Positions 10,604 through 23,275 are shown, numbered from the stretch's first letter. The stretch: DNA of 64,000 nucleotides from Megalopta genalis (GCF_051020955.1 NW_027476092.1:2716501-2780500), one strand, 5' to 3'. Program-made: numbers and translations. The notes: generated by a model from the sequence alone, not told the origin.

Positions 10604-11885
10604 GAACATTTGTTCATTCGCTTTATTTGTTCATTCGTTCATTAGTTCATTTGTTCATTAGTTCATTTGTCCATTTGTGCATTTGTTCACTTGTTCATTT
10701 GTTCATTTTTTCGTTTGTTCTTTTGTTCGTTTGTTCGTTTGCTCGTTTGTTCATTTGTTGATTTGTTCATTTGTTCATTTGTTCGTTTGTTCATATGTTC
10801 ATTTGTTCATTTGTTCATTTGTTCATTTGTTCATTTGTTCATTTGTTCTTTTGTTCATTTGTTCATTTGTTCATTTGTTCAATCTTCATTTGTTCATTTG
10901 TTCATTTGTTCATTTGTTCATTTGTTCATTTGTTCATTTGTTCATTTGCTCATTTGCTCATTTGCTCATTTGCTCATTTGCTCATTTGTTCATTTGTTCA
11001 TTTTTCATTTGTTCATTTGTTCATTTGTTCATTTGTTCATTTGTTCATTTGTTCATTTGTTCATTTGTTCATTTGTTCATTATTTCATTTGTTCATTCGT
11101 TCATTCGTTCATTTGTTCATATGTTCATTTGTTCATTTGTTCATTTCTTCATTTCTTCATTTGTTCATTTGTTCATTTGTTCAATTGTTCATTTGTTCAT
11201 TTGTTCATTTGTTCATTTGTTCATTTGTTCATTTGTTCATTTGTCTATTTCTTCATTTGTTCATTTGTCCATTTGTTCATTTGTTCATTTGATCATTTGT
11301 TCATTTGTTCATTTGTTCATTTGTTCATTTGTTCATTTGTCCATGTGTCCATTTGTTCATTTGTCCATTTGTTCATTTGTTCATTTGTTCATTTGTTCAT
11401 TTGTTCAATTGTTCATTTGTTCTTTTGTTCATTTGTTCATTTGCTTATTTGTTCATTTGTTCCTTTGTTCATTTGTTCAGTTGTTAATTTGTTCATTTGT
11501 TCATTTTTTTTCATTTGTTCATTTGTTCATTTTTTCATATGTTCATTTGTTCATTTGTTCATTTGCTCATTTGCTCATTTGCTCATTTGTTGATTTGTTC
11601 ATTTTTCATTTGTTCATTTGTTCATTTGTTCATTTGTTCATTATTTCATTTGTTCATTTGTTCATTTGTTCAATTGTTCATTTGTTCATTTGTTCATTTG
11701 ATCATTTGTTCATTTGTTCATTTCTTCATTTGTTCATTTGTCCATTTGTTCATTTGTCTATTTCCTCATTTGTTCATTTGTCCATTTGTTCATTTGTTCA
11801 TTTGTTCATTTGTTCATTTGTTCATATGTTCATTTGTTCATTTGTTCATATGTTCATTTGTTCATTTGTTCATATGTTCATTAGT
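10604..11885 (+). repeat. L2 unit, five-GCTC block and P module 2
   Basis: L2 header with CATTTTTTCGTTTGTTC and GCTCGTTTG, CAATCTTC (about 10881), five consecutive GCTC units (10947-10981), CATTTTTC, CATTATTTC, CATTCG units and a CATTTCTTCATTTCTTC pair. The P module follows, with GTCTATTTC (about 11243), GTCCATGTGTCC, an 8-T run (11506-11513), three GCTC and GTCTATTTCCTC, then three spaced CATATG units. Confidence 0.82.
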
Positions 11886-12794
11886 TCATTTGTCCATTTG
11901 TTCATTTGTTCACTTGTTCATTTGTTCATTTGTTCATTCTTCATTTGTTCATTTGTACAATTGTTCATTTGTTCATTTGTTTATTTGTTCATTTGTTCAT
12001 TTGATCATTTGTTCATTTGTTCATTTGTTCATTTGTTCATTTGTTCATTTGTTCATTTGTTCATTTGATCATTTGATCATTTGTTCATTTGTTCATTTGT
12101 TCATTTGTCCATTTGTCCATTTGTCCATTTGTTCATTTGTTCATTTGTTCATTTGTTCATTTGTTCATTTGTTCATTTGTTCATTTGTTCACTTGTTCAT
12201 TTGTTCATTTGTCCATTTGTCCATTTGTCCATTTGTCCATTTGTTCATTTGTTCATTTGTTCATTTGTTCATTTGTTCATTTGTTCATTTGTTCATTTGT
12301 TCATTTGTTCATTTGTTCATTTGTTCATTTGTTCATTTGTTCACTTGTTCATTTGTTCATTTGTTCATTTGTTCATTTGTTCATTTGTTCATTTGTTCAT
12401 TTGTTCATTTGTTCATTTGTTCATTTGTTCATTTGTTCATTTGTTCATTTGTTCATTTGTTCATTCGTTCATTAGTTCATTTGTTCATTAGTTCATTTGT
12501 TCATTTGTTCATTTGTTCAATTGTTCACTTGTTCATTTGTTCATTTGTTCATTTGTTCATTTGTTCATTTGTTCATTTGTTCATTTGTTCATTTGTTCAT
12601 TTGTTCATTTGTTCATTTGTTCATTTGTTCATTTGTTCATTTGTTCATTTGTTCATTTGTTCATTTGTTCATTTGTTCATTTGTTCATTTGTTCATTTGT
12701 TCATTTGTTCATTTGTTCATTTGTTCATTTGTTCATTTGTTCATTTGTTCATTTGTTCATTTGTTCATTTGTTCATTTGTTCATTTGTTCATTT
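11886..12794 (+). repeat. GTACAATTG segment, GTCC clusters and pure runs
   Basis: CACTTG, CATTCTTC (11937), GTACAATTG (11957), GTTTATTTG, several GATC units, a three-GTCC cluster (about 12108), a four-GTCC cluster (about 12209), CACTTG (12342), CATTCGTTCATTAG (12463), CAATTGTTCACTTG (12518), then a pure run of about 265 bp to the next GAACA site. Confidence 0.88.
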
Positions 12795-13372
12795 GAACAT
12801 TTGTTCATTCGCTTTATTTGTTCATTCGTTCATTAGTTCATTTGTTCATTAGTTCATTTGTCCATTTGTGCATTTGTTCACTTGTTCATTTGTTCATTAG
12901 TTCGTTTGTTCTTTTGTTCGTTTGTTCGTTTGTTCGTTTGTTCATTTGTTGCTTTGTTCATTTGTTCATTTGTTCGTTTGTTCATTTGTTCGTTTGTTCG
13001 TTTGTTCGTTTGTTCATTTGTTCATTGGTTCATTTGTTCATTTGTTCAATTGTTCATTTGTTCTTTTGTTCATTTGTTCATTTGCTTATTTGTTCATTTG
13101 TTCATTTGTTCATTTGTTCAGTTGTTCAGTTGTTAATTTGTTCATTTGTTCATTTGTTCACTTGTTCACTTGTTCATTTGTTCATATGTTCATTTGTTCA
13201 TTTGTTCATATGTTCATATGTTCATATGTTCATTTGTTCATTTGTTCATTTGTTCATTTGTTCATTTGTTCATTTGTTCATTTGTTCATTTGTTCATTTG
13301 TTCATTTGTTCATTTGTTCATTTGTTCATTTGTTCATTTGTTCATTTGTTCATTTGTTCATTTGTTCATTAG
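12795..13372 (+). repeat. L2 unit with CATATG cluster and pure run
   Basis: L2 header, with GTTGCTTTG near 12949 in place of GTTGATTTG, CATTGG, CAATTG, GCTTATTTG, doubled CAGTTGTTCAGTTG (13120), closely spaced CATATG units (13189-13225), then about 135 bp of pure repeat. Confidence 0.82.
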
Positions 13373-13860
13373 TTCATTTGTTCATTAGTTCATTTGTCCA
13401 TTTGTGCATTTGTTCACTTGTTCATTTGTTCATTAGTTCGTTTGTTCTTTTGTTCGTTTGTTCGTTTGTTCGTTTGTTCATTTGTTGATTTGTTCATTTG
13501 TTCATTTGTTCGTTTGTTCATTTGTTCATTTGTTCGTTTGTTCGTTTGTTCCTTTGTTGATTTGTTCATTCGTTCACTTGTTCATTCGTTCACTTGTTCA
13601 TTCGTTCACTTGTTCATTCGTTCACTTGTTCATTCGTTCACTTGTTCATTCGTTCACTTGTTCATTCGTTCACTTGTTCACTTGTTCATTTGTTCATTTG
13701 TTCATTTGTTCATTCGTTCATTCGTTCACTTGTTCATTCGTTCACTTGTTCAATTGTTCATTTGTTCTTTTGTTCATTTGTTCATTTGCTTATTTGTTCA
13801 TTTGTTCATTTGTTCATTTGTTCAGTTGTTAATTTGTTAATTTGTTCATTTGTTCAATTG
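13373..13860 (+). repeat. L2 header without GAACA, plus B block 4
   Basis: Begins directly at TTAG and GTGCATTTGTTCACTTG, with no GAACA site or CGCTTT. Then GTTCG units, GTTGATTTG, a run of CATTCGTTCACTTG dimers (13565-13670), CAATTG, GCTTATTTG and CAGTTGTTAATTTG. Matches 4468-4914 at an offset of 8926 bp. Confidence 0.82.
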
Positions 13861-14913
13861 TTCACTTGTTCATTTGTTCATTTGTTCATTTGTTCATTTG
13901 TTCATTTGTTCATTGGTTCATTTGTTCATTTGTTCATTTGTTCATTTGTTCATTTGTTCATTTGTTCATTTGTTCTTTTGTTCATTTGTTCATTTGTTCA
14001 TTTGTTCATTCTTCATTTGTTCATTTGTTCATTTGTTCATTTGTTCATTTGTTCATTTGTTCATTTGTTCATTTGTTCATTTGTTCATTTGTTCATTTGT
14101 TCATTTGTTCATTTGTTCATTTGTTCATTTGCTCATTTGCTCATTTGCTCATTTGCTCATTTGCTCATTTGTTCATTTTTCATTTGTTCATTTGTTCATT
14201 TGTTCATTTGTTCATTTGTTCATTATTTCATTTGTTCATTTGTTCATTTGTTCATTTGTTCATTTGTTCATTTGTTCATTTGTTCATTTGTTCATTTGTT
14301 CATTTGTTCATTTGTTCAATTGTTCATTTGTTCATTTGTTCATTTGTTCATTTGTTCATTTGTTCATTTGTTCATTTGTTCATTTGTTCATTTGTTCATT
14401 TGTTAATTTGTTAATTTGTCCATTTGTCCATTTTTCCAATTGTCCATTTGTCCATTTGTCCATTTGTCCATTTGTCCATTTGTTCATTTGTCCATTTGTT
14501 CATTTGTTCATTTGTTCATTTGTTCATTTGTTCATTTGTTCATTTGTTCATTTGTTCATTTGTTCATTTGTTCATTTGTTCATTTGTTCATTTGTTCATT
14601 TGTTCATTTGTTCATTTGTTCATTTGTTCATTTGTTCATTTGTTCATTTGTCCATTTGTCCATTTGTCCATTTGTTCATTTGTTCATTTGTTCATTTGTT
14701 CATTTGTTCTTTTGTTCATTTGTTCATTTGTTCATTCGTTCACTTGTTCACTCGTTCACTTGTTCACTCGTTCACTTGTTCACTCGTTCACTTGTTCACT
14801 TGTTCATTTGTTCATTTGTTCATTCGTTCATTCGTTCACTTGTTCATTCGTTCACTTGTTCAATTGTTCATTCGTTCTTTTGTTCATTTGTTCATTTGCT
14901 TATCTGTTCATTT
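13861..14913 (+). repeat. Five-GCTC block, pure runs, GTCC cluster and CACTCG dimers
   Basis: CATTGG (13914), CATTCTTC (14008), five GCTC (about 14131-14165), CATTTTTC, CATTATTTC, a pure stretch, GTTAATTTGTTAATTTG (14403), a GTCC cluster containing CCAATTGTCC (14420-14480), a pure run, then CACTCGTTCACTTG dimers (14740-14800) and the oddity GCTTATCTG (about 14898). Confidence 0.85.
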
Positions 14914-16250
14914 GAACATTTGTTCATTCGCTTTATTTGTTCATTCGTTCATTAGTTCATTTGTTCATTAGTTCATTTGTCCATTTGTGCATTTGTTCAC
15001 TTGTTCATTTGTTCATTTTTTCGTTTGTTCTTTTGTTCGTTTGTTCGTTTGCTCGTTTGTTCATTTGTTGATTTGTTCATTTGTTCATTTGTTCGTTTGT
15101 TCATTTGTTCATTTGTTCATTTGTTCATTTGTTCATTTGTTCATTTGTTCATTTGTTCTTTTGTTCATTTGTTCATTTGTTCATTTGTTCAATCTTCATT
15201 TGTTCATTTGTTCATTTGTTCAATCTTCATTTGTTCATTTGTTCATTTGTTCATTTGTTCATTTGTTCATTTGTTCATTTGCTCATTTGCTCATTTGCTC
15301 ATTTGCTCATTTGCTCATTTGTTCATTTGTTCATTTTTCATTTCTTCATTTGTTCATTTCTTCATTTGTTCATTTGTTCATTTGTTCATTTGTTCATTTG
15401 TTCATTATTTCATTTGTTCATTCGTTCATTCGTTTTTTGTTCATATGTTCATTTGTTCATTTGTTCATTTCTTCATTTCTTCATTTGTTCATTTGTTCAT
15501 TTGTTCAATTGTTCATTTGTTCATTTGTTCATTTGTTCATTTGTCTATTTCTTCATTTGTTCATTTGTCCATTTGTTCATTTGTTCATTTGATCATTTGT
15601 TCATTTGTTCATTTGTTCATTTGTTCATTTGTTCAATTGTTCATTTGTTCTTTTGTTCATTTGTTCATTTGCTTATTTGTTCATTTGTTCTATTGTTCAT
15701 TTGTTCAGTTGTTAATTTGTTCATTTGTTCATTTTTTTCATTTGTTCATTTGTTCATTTTTTCATATGTTCATTTGTTCATTTGTTCATTTGCTCATTTG
15801 CTCATTTGTTGATTTGTTCATTTTTCATTTGTTCATTTGTTCATTTGTTCATTATTTCATTATTTCATTTGTTCATTTGTTCATTTGTTCAATTGTTCAT
15901 TTGTTCATTTGTTCATTTGATCATTTGTTCATTTGTTCATTTCTTCATTTGTTCATTTGTCCATTTGTTCATTTGTCTATTTCTTCATTTGTTCATTTGT
16001 CCATTTGTTCATTTGTTCATTTGTTCATTTGTTCATTTGTTCATATGTTCATTTGTTCATTTGTTCATATGTTCATTTGTTCATTTGTTCATATGTTCAT
16101 TAGTTCATTTGTCCATTTGTTCATTTGTTCACTTGTTCATTTGTTCATTTGTTCATTCTTCATTTGTTCATTTGTACAATTGTTCATTTGTTTATTTGTT
16201 CATTTGTTCATTTGATCATTTGTTCATTTGTTCATTTGTTCATTTGTTAA
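14914..16250 (+). repeat. L2 unit, GCTC block and P module with 7-T run
   Basis: L2 header, two CAATCTTC units (15191, 15222), five GCTC, CATTCGTTTTTTG (about 15428, unusual), GTCTATTTC (15543), a 7-T rather than 8-T run (about 15732), only two GCTC units after it, a doubled CATTATTTCATTATTTC (15850), three CATATG, CATTCTTC, GTACAATTG (16173) and GTTAATTTG (16246). Confidence 0.82.
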
Positions 16251-16773
16251 TTTGTCCATTTGTGCATTTGTTCACTTGTTCATTTGTTCATTTTTTCGTT
16301 TGTTCTTTTGTTCGTTTGTTCGTTTGCTCGTTTGTTCATTTGTTGATTTGTTCATTTGTTCATTTGTTCGTTTGTTCATTTGTTCATTTGTTCATTTGTT
16401 CATTTGTTCATTTGTTCATTTGTTCATTTGTTCTTTTGTTCATTTGTTCATTTGTTCATTTGTTCATTTGTTCATTTGTTCATTTGTTCTTTTGTTCATT
16501 TGTTCATTTGTTCATTTGTTCAATCTTCATTTGTTCATTTGTTCATTTGTTCAATCTTCATTTGTTCATTTGTTCATTTGTTCATTTGTTCATTTGCTCA
16601 TTTGCTCATTTGCTCATTTGCTCATTTGCTCATTTGTTCATTTGTTCATTTTTCATTTGTTCATTTGTTCATTTGTTCATTTGTTCATTTGTTCATTTGT
16701 TCATTTGTTCATTATTTCATTTGTTCATTCGTTCATTCGTTCATTTGTTCATATGTTCATTTGTTCATTTGTT
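16251..16773 (+). repeat. L2 header lacking GAACA, with five-GCTC block
   Basis: GTTAATTTG is joined directly to GTCCATTTGTGCATTTG, so the GAACA and TTAG part of the header is absent. This looks like a hybrid joint. Then GCTCGTTTG, a doubled TTCTTTTG, two CAATCTTC, five GCTC, CATTTTTC, CATTATTTC, CATTCG units. Confidence 0.8.
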
Positions 16774-18500
16774 CATTTCTTCATTTCTTCATTTGTTCAT
16801 TTGTTCATTTGTTCAATTGTTCATTTGTTCATTTGTTCATTTGTTCATTTGTTCATTTGTTCATTTGTTCATTTGTCTATTTCTTCATTTGTTCATTTGT
16901 CCATTTGTTCATTTGTTCATTTGATCATTTGTTCATTTGTTCATTTGTTCATTTGTTCATTTGTTCATTTGTCCATTTGTCCATTTGTTCATTTGTCCAT
17001 TTGTTCATTTGTTCATTTGTTCATTTGTTCATTTGTTCAATTGTTCATTTGTTCTTTTGTTCATTTGTTCATTTGCTTATTTGTTCATTTGTTCATTTGT
17101 TCATTTGTTCAGTTGTTAATTTGTTCATTTGTTCATTTTTTTTCATTTGTTCATTTGTTCATTTTTTCATATGTTCATTTGTTCATTTGTTCATTTTTCA
17201 TTTGTTCATTTGTTCATTTGTTCATTTGTTCATTATTTCATTTGTTCATTTGTTCATTTGTTCAATTGTTCATTTGTTCATTTGTTCATTTGATCATTTG
17301 TTCATTTGTTCATTTCTTCATTTGTTCATTTGTCCATTTGTTCATTTGTCTATTTCTTCATTTGTTCATTTGTCCATTTGTTCATTTGTTCATTTGTTCA
17401 TTTGTTCATTTGTTCATATGTTCATTTGTTCATTTGTTCATATGTTCATTTGTTCATATGTTCATTAGTTCATTTGTCCATTTGTTCATTTGTTCACTTG
17501 TTCATTTGTTCATTTGTTCATTCTTCATTTGTTCATTTGTACAATTGTTCATTTGTTCATTCTTCATTTGTTCATTTGTACAATTGTTCATTTGTTCATT
17601 TGTTTATTTGTTCATTTGTTCATTTGATCATTTGTTCATTTGTTCATTTGTTCATTTGTTCATTTGTTCATTTGATCATTTGTTCATTTGTTCATTTGTT
17701 CATTTGTTCATTTGTCCATTTGTCCATTTGTCCATTTGTTCATTTGTTCATTTGTTCATTTGTTCATTTGTTCATTTGTTCATTTGTTCATTTGTTCACT
17801 TGTTCATTTGTTCATTTGTCCATTTGTCCATTTGTCCATTTGTCCATTTGTTCATTTGTTCATTTGTTCATTTGTTCATTTGTTCATTTGTTCATTTGTT
17901 CATTTGTTCATTTGTTCATTTGTTCATTTGTTCATTTGTTCATTTGTTCATTTGTTCATTTGTTCACTTGTTCATTTGTTCATTTGTTCATTTGTTCATT
18001 TGTTCATTTGTTCATTTGTTCATTTGTTCATTTGTTCATTTGTTCATTTGTTCATTTGTTCATTTGTTCATTTGTTCATTCGTTCATTCGTTCATTAGTT
18101 CATTTGTTCTTTAGTTCATTTGTTCATTTGTTCATTTGTTCAATTGTTCACTTGTTCATTTGTTCATTTGTTCATTTGTTCATTTGTTCATTTGTTCATT
18201 TGTTCATTTGTTCATTTGTTCATTTGTTCATTTGTTCATTTGTTCATTTGTTCATTTGTTCATTTGTTCATTTGTTCATTTGTTCATTTGTTCATTTGTT
18301 CATTTGTTCATTTGTTCATTTGTTCATTTGTTCATTTGTTCATTTGTTCATTTGTTCATTTGTTCATTTGTTCATTTGTTCATTTGTTCATTTGTTCATT
18401 TGTTCATTTGTTCATTTGTTCATTTGTTCATTTGTTCATTTGTTCATTTGTTCATTTGTTCATTTGTTCATTTGTTCATTTGTTCATTTGTTCATTTGTT
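16774..18500 (+). repeat. 1.72-kb tandem duplication, copy 1
   Basis: Begins at CATTTCTTCATTTCTTC and runs through a P module with an 8-T run near 17144, a doubled CATTCTTC/GTACAATTG pair (17520-17590), GTCC clusters, CATTCGTTCATTCGTTCATTAG, the rare TTCTTTAG (18107) and a pure run. It meets copy 2 directly, without an L2 header between them. Confidence 0.88.
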
Positions 18501-20240
18501 CATTTCTTCATTTCTTCATTTGTTCATTTGTTCATTTGTTCAATTGTTCATTTGTTCATTTGTTCATTTGTTCATTTGTTCATTTGTTCATTTGTCTATT
18601 TCTTCATTTGTTCATTTGTCCATTTGTTCATTTGTTCATTTGATCATTTGTTCATTTGTTCATTTGTTCATTTGTTCATTTGTTCATTTGTCCATTTGTC
18701 CATTTGTTCATTTGTCCATTTGTTCATTTGTTCATTTGTTCATTTGTTCATTTGTTCAATTGTTCATTTGTTCTTTTGTTCATTTGATCATTTGCTTATT
18801 TGTTCATTTGTTCATTTGTTCATTTGTTCAGTTGTTAATTTGTTCATTTGTTCATTTTTTTTCATTTGTTCATTTGTTCATTTTTTCATATGTTCATTTG
18901 TTCATTTGTTCATTTTTCATTTGTTCATTTGTTCATTTGTTCATTTGTTCATTATTTCATTTGTTCATTTGTTCATTTGTTCAATTGTTCATTTGTTCAT
19001 TTGTTCATTTGATCATTTGTTCATTTGTTCATTTCTTCATTTGTTCATTTGTCCATTTGTTCATTTGTCTATTTCTTCATTTGTTCATTTGTCCATTTGT
19101 TCATTTGTTCATTTGTTCATTTGTTCATTTGTTCATATGTTCATTTGTTCATTTGTTCATATGTTCATTTGTTCATATGTTCATTAGTTCATTTGTCCAT
19201 TTGTTCATTTGTTCACTTGTTCATTTGTTCATTTGTTCATTCTTCATTTGTTCATTTGTACAATTGTTCATTTGTTCATTCTTCATTTGTTCATTTGTAC
19301 AATTGTTCATTTGTTCATTTGTTTATTTGTTCATTTGTTCATTTGATCATTTGTTCATTTGTTCATTTGTTCATTTGTTCATTTGTTCATTTGATCATTT
19401 GTTCATTTGTTCATTTGTTCATTTGTTCATTTGTCCATTTGTCCATTTGTCCATTTGTTCATTTGTTCATTTGTTCATTTGTTCATTTGTTCATTTGTTC
19501 ATTTGTTCATTTGTTCACTTGTTCATTTGTTCATTTGTCCATTTGTCCATTTGTCCATTTGTCCATTTGTTCATTTGTTCATTTGTTCATTTGTTCATTT
19601 GTTCATTTGTTCATTTGTTCATTTGTTCATTTGTTCATTTGTTCATTTGTTCATTTGTTCATTTGTTCATTTGTTCATTTGTTCATTTGTTCACTTGTTC
19701 ATTTGTTCATTTGTTCATTTGTTCATTTGTTCATTTGTTCATTTGTTCATTTGTTCATTTGTTCATTTGTTCATTTGTTCATTTGTTCATTTGTTCATTC
19801 GTTCATTCGTTCATTAGTTCATTTGTTCTTTAGTTCATTTGTTCATTTGTTCATTTGTTCAATTGTTCACTTGTTCATTTGTTCATTTGTTCATTTGTTC
19901 ATTTGTTCATTTGTTCATTTGTTCATTTGTTCATTTGTTCATTTGTTCATTTGTTCATTTGTTCATTTGTTCATTTGTTCATTTGTTCATTTGTTCATTT
20001 GTTCATTTGTTCATTTGTTCATTTGTTCATTTGTTCATTTGTTCATTTGTTCATTTGTTCATTTGTTCATTTGTTCATTTGTTCATTTGTTCATTTGTTC
20101 ATTTGTTCATTTGTTCATTTGTTCATTTGTTCATTTGTTCATTTGTTCATTTGTTCATTTGTTCATTTGTTCATTTGTTCATTTGTTCATTTGTTCATTT
20201 GTTCATTTGTTCATTTGTTCATTTGTTCATTTGTTCATTT
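18501..20240 (+). repeat. 1.72-kb tandem duplication, copy 2
   Basis: Repeats copy 1 at an offset of 1719-1727 bp, including the doubled CATTCTTC/GTACAATTG pair and the rare TTCTTTAG (19826). A visible single-base difference is GATC near 18786 where copy 1 has GTTC before GCTTATTTG. Another difference is whole octamers (1727 against 1719). It ends with a pure run of about 370 bp at the GAACA site. Confidence 0.88.
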
Positions 20241-21225
20241 GAACATTTGTTCATTCGCTTTATTTGTTCATTAGTTCATTTGTTCATTAGTTCATTTGTC
20301 CATTTGTGCATTTGTTCACTTGTTCATTTGTTCATTAGTTCGTTTGTTCTTTTGTTCGTTTGTTCGTTTGTTCATTTGTTCGTTTGTTCATTTGTTCGTT
20401 TGTTCGTTTGTTCGTTTGTTCATTTGTTCATTGGTTCATTTGTTCATTTGTTCAATTGTTCATTTGTTCATTTGCTTATTTGTTCATTTGTTCATTTGTT
20501 CATTTGTTCAGTTGTTAATTTGTTAATTTGTTCATTTGTTCACTTGTTCACTTGTTCATTTGTTCATATGTTCATTTGTTCATTTGTTCATATGTTCATA
20601 TGTTCATTTGTTCATTTGTTCATTTGTTCATTTGTTCATTTGTTCATTTGTTCATTTGTTCATTTGTTCATTTGTTCAATTGTTCATTTGTTCATTTGTT
20701 CATTTGTTCATTTGTTCATTTGTTCATTTGTTCATTTGTTCATTTGTTCATTTGTTCATTTGTTCATTTGTTCATTATTTCATTTGTTCATTTGTTCATT
20801 TGTACATTTGTTCATTTGTTCATTTGTTCATTTGTTCAATTGTTCATTTGTTCATTTGTTCATTTGATCATTTGTTCATTCGTCCATTCGTTCATTTGTC
20901 CATTCGTCCATTCGTTCATTTGTCCATTTGTTCATTTGTTCATTTGTTCATTTGTTCATTTGTTCATTTGTCCATTTGTCCATTTGTTCATTTGTCCATT
21001 AGTCCATTTGTTCATTTGTTCATTTGTCCATTTGTTCATTTGTTCATTTGTTGATTTGTTCATTTGTTCATTTGTTCAATTGTTCATTTGTTCATTTGTT
21101 CATTTGTTCATTTGTTCATTTGTTCATTTGTTCATTTGTTCATTTGTCCATTTGTTCATTTGTTCATTTGTTCATTTGTTCATTTGTTCATTTGTTCAAT
21201 TGTTCATTTGTTCATTTGTTCATTT
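20241..21225 (+). repeat. L2 unit leading into GTTCGTTT array A
   Basis: L2 header lacking the CATTCG unit, GTTCG cluster, CATTGG, GCTTATTTG, CAGTTGTTAATTTGTTAATTTG, CATATG cluster (20565-20605), CATTATTTC (20774), GTACATTTG, GTCCATTCG cluster (20880-20920), GTTGATTTG (21051) and several CAATTG units. Matches 22332-23275 at 2050-2066 bp. Confidence 0.85.
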
Positions 21226-22331
21226 GTTCGCTTGTTCGTTTGTTCGTTTGTTCGTTTGTTCGTTTGTTCGTTTGTTCGTTTGTTCGTTTGTTCGTTTGTT
21301 CGTTTGTTCGTTTGTTCGTTTGTTCGTTTGTTCGTTTGTTCGTTTGTTCGTTTGTTCGTTTGTTCGTTTGTTCGTTTGTTCGTTTGTTCGTTTGTTCGTT
21401 TGTTCGTTTGTTCGTTTGTTCGTTTGTTCGTTTGTTCGTTTGTTCGTTTGTTCGTTTGTTCGTTTGTTCGTTTGTTCGTTTGTTCGTTTGTTCGTTTGTT
21501 CGTTTGTTCGTTTGTTCGTTTGTTCGTTTGTTCGTTTGTTCGTTTGTTCGTTTGTTCGTTTGTTCGTTTGTTCGTTTGTTCGTTTGTTCGTTTGTTCGTT
21601 TGTTCGTTTGTTCGTTTGTTCGTTTGTTCGTTTGTTCGTTTGTTCGTTTGTTCGTTTGTTCGTTTGTTCGTTTGTTCGTTTGTTCGTTTGTTCGTTTGTT
21701 CGTTTGTTCGTTTGTTCGTTTGTTCGTTTGTTCGTTTGTTCGTTTGTTCGTTTGTTCGTTTGTTCGTTTGTTCGTTTGTTCGTTTGTTCGTTTGTTCGTT
21801 TGTTCGTTTGTTCGTTTGTTCGTTTGTTCGTTTGTTCGTTTGTTCGTTTGTTCGTTTGTTCGTTTGTTCGTTTGTTCGTTTGTTCGTTTGTTCCTTTTGT
21901 TCGTTTGTTCGTTTGTTCGTTTGTTCGTTTGTTCGTTTGTTCGTTTGTTCGTTTGTTCGTTTGTTCGTTTGTTCGTTTGTTCGTTTGTTCGTTTGTTCGT
22001 TTGTTCGTTTGTTCCTTTTGTTCGTTTGTTCGTTTGTTCGTTTGTTCGTTTGTTCGTTTGTTCGTTTGTTCGTTTGTTCGTTTGTTCGTTTGTTCGTTTG
22101 TTCGTTTGTTCGTTTGTTCGTTTGTTCGTTTGTTCGTTTGTTCGTTTGTTCGTTTGTTCGTTTGTTCGTTTGTTCGTTTGTTCGTTTGTTCGTTTGTTCG
22201 TTTGTTCGTTTGTTCGTTTGTTCGTTTGTTCGTTTGTTCGTTTGTTCGTTTGTTCGTTTGTTCGTTTGTTCGTTTGTTCGTTTGTTCGTTTGTTCGTTTG
22301 TTCGTTTGTTCGTTTGTTCGTTTGTTCGTTT
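21226..22331 (+). repeat. GTTCGTTT array A (CpG-containing octamer)
   Basis: About 138 consecutive copies of GTTCGTTT, an A-to-G change of the main unit, giving one CpG every 8 bp over 1.1 kb. The first unit is GTTCGCTT. Two 9-bp units GTTCCTTTT occur (CC at 21893-21894 and 22014-22015), 121 bp apart. Because this unit lacks TGA on the minus strand, all six frames are open. The long minus-strand frames over 21204-22353, rich in N, T, E, Q, K and R, are a by-product and not genes. Confidence 0.95.
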
Positions 22332-23275
22332 GTCCATTTGTGCATTTGTTCACTTGTTCATTTGTTCATTAGTTCGTTTGTTCTTTTGTTCGTTTGTTCA
22401 TTTGTTCATTTGTTCGTTTGTTCATTTGTTCGTTTGTTCGTTTGTTCGTTTGTTCATTTGTTCATTGGTTCATTTGTTCATTTGTTCAATTGTTCATTTG
22501 TTCTTTTGTTCATTTGTTCATTTGCTTATTTGTTCATTTGTTCATTTGTTCATTTGTTCAGTTGTTAATTTGTTAATTTGTTCATTTGTTCACTTGTTCA
22601 CTTGTTCATTTGTTCATATGTTCATTTGTTCATTTGTTCATATGTTCATATGTTCATTTGTTCATTTGTTCATTTGTTCATTTGTTCATTTGTTCATTTG
22701 TTCATTTGTTCATTTGTTCATTTGTTCATTTGTTCAATTGTTCATTTGTTCATTTGTTCATTTGTTCATTTGTTCATTTGTTCATTTGTTCATTTGTTCA
22801 TTTGTTCATTTGTTCATTTGTTCATTTGTTCATTTGTTCATTATTTCATTTGTTCATTTGTTCATTTGTACATTTGTTCATTTGTTCATTTGTTCATTTG
22901 TTCAATTGTTCATTTGTTCATTTGTTCATTTGATCATTTGTTCATTCGTCCATTCGTTCATTTGTCCATTCGTCCATTCGTTCATTTGTCCATTTGTTCA
23001 TTTGTTCATTTGTTCATTTGTTCATTTGTTCATTTGTCCATTTGTCCATTTGTTCATTTGTCCATTAGTCCATTTGTTCATTTGTTCATTTGTCCATTTG
23101 TTCATTTGTTCATTTGTTGATTTGTTCATTTGTTCATTTGTTCAATTGTTCATTTGTTCATTTGTTCATTTGTTCATTTGTTCATTTGTTCATTTGTCCA
23201 TTTGTTCATTTGTTCATTTGTTCATTTGTTCATTTGTTCATTTGTTCAATTGTTCATTTGTTCATTTGTTCATTT
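22332..23275 (+). repeat. Second copy of the segment preceding the GTTCGTTT array
   Basis: Array A ends directly at GTCCATTTGTGCATTTG, the middle of an L2 header with no GAACA site. Then the same marker order as 20298-21225: CATTGG, CAGTTGTTAATTTG, CATATG cluster, CATTATTTC, GTACATTTG, GTCCATTCG cluster, GTTGATTTG. This copy also keeps a TTCTTTTG unit before GCTTATTTG that the first lacks. Confidence 0.88.

Noticed and set aside
21226..22331. CENP-B box in the TTCG-rich array
   Set aside because: The TTCG half is present, but the required CGGG half is absent throughout.
21204..22353. Minus-strand frames of 377 codons in three registers, and a 166-codon one at 23270-23770
   Set aside because: They arise because GTTCGTTT lacks TGA on the minus strand. 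All six frames are open and the product is a simple repeat.
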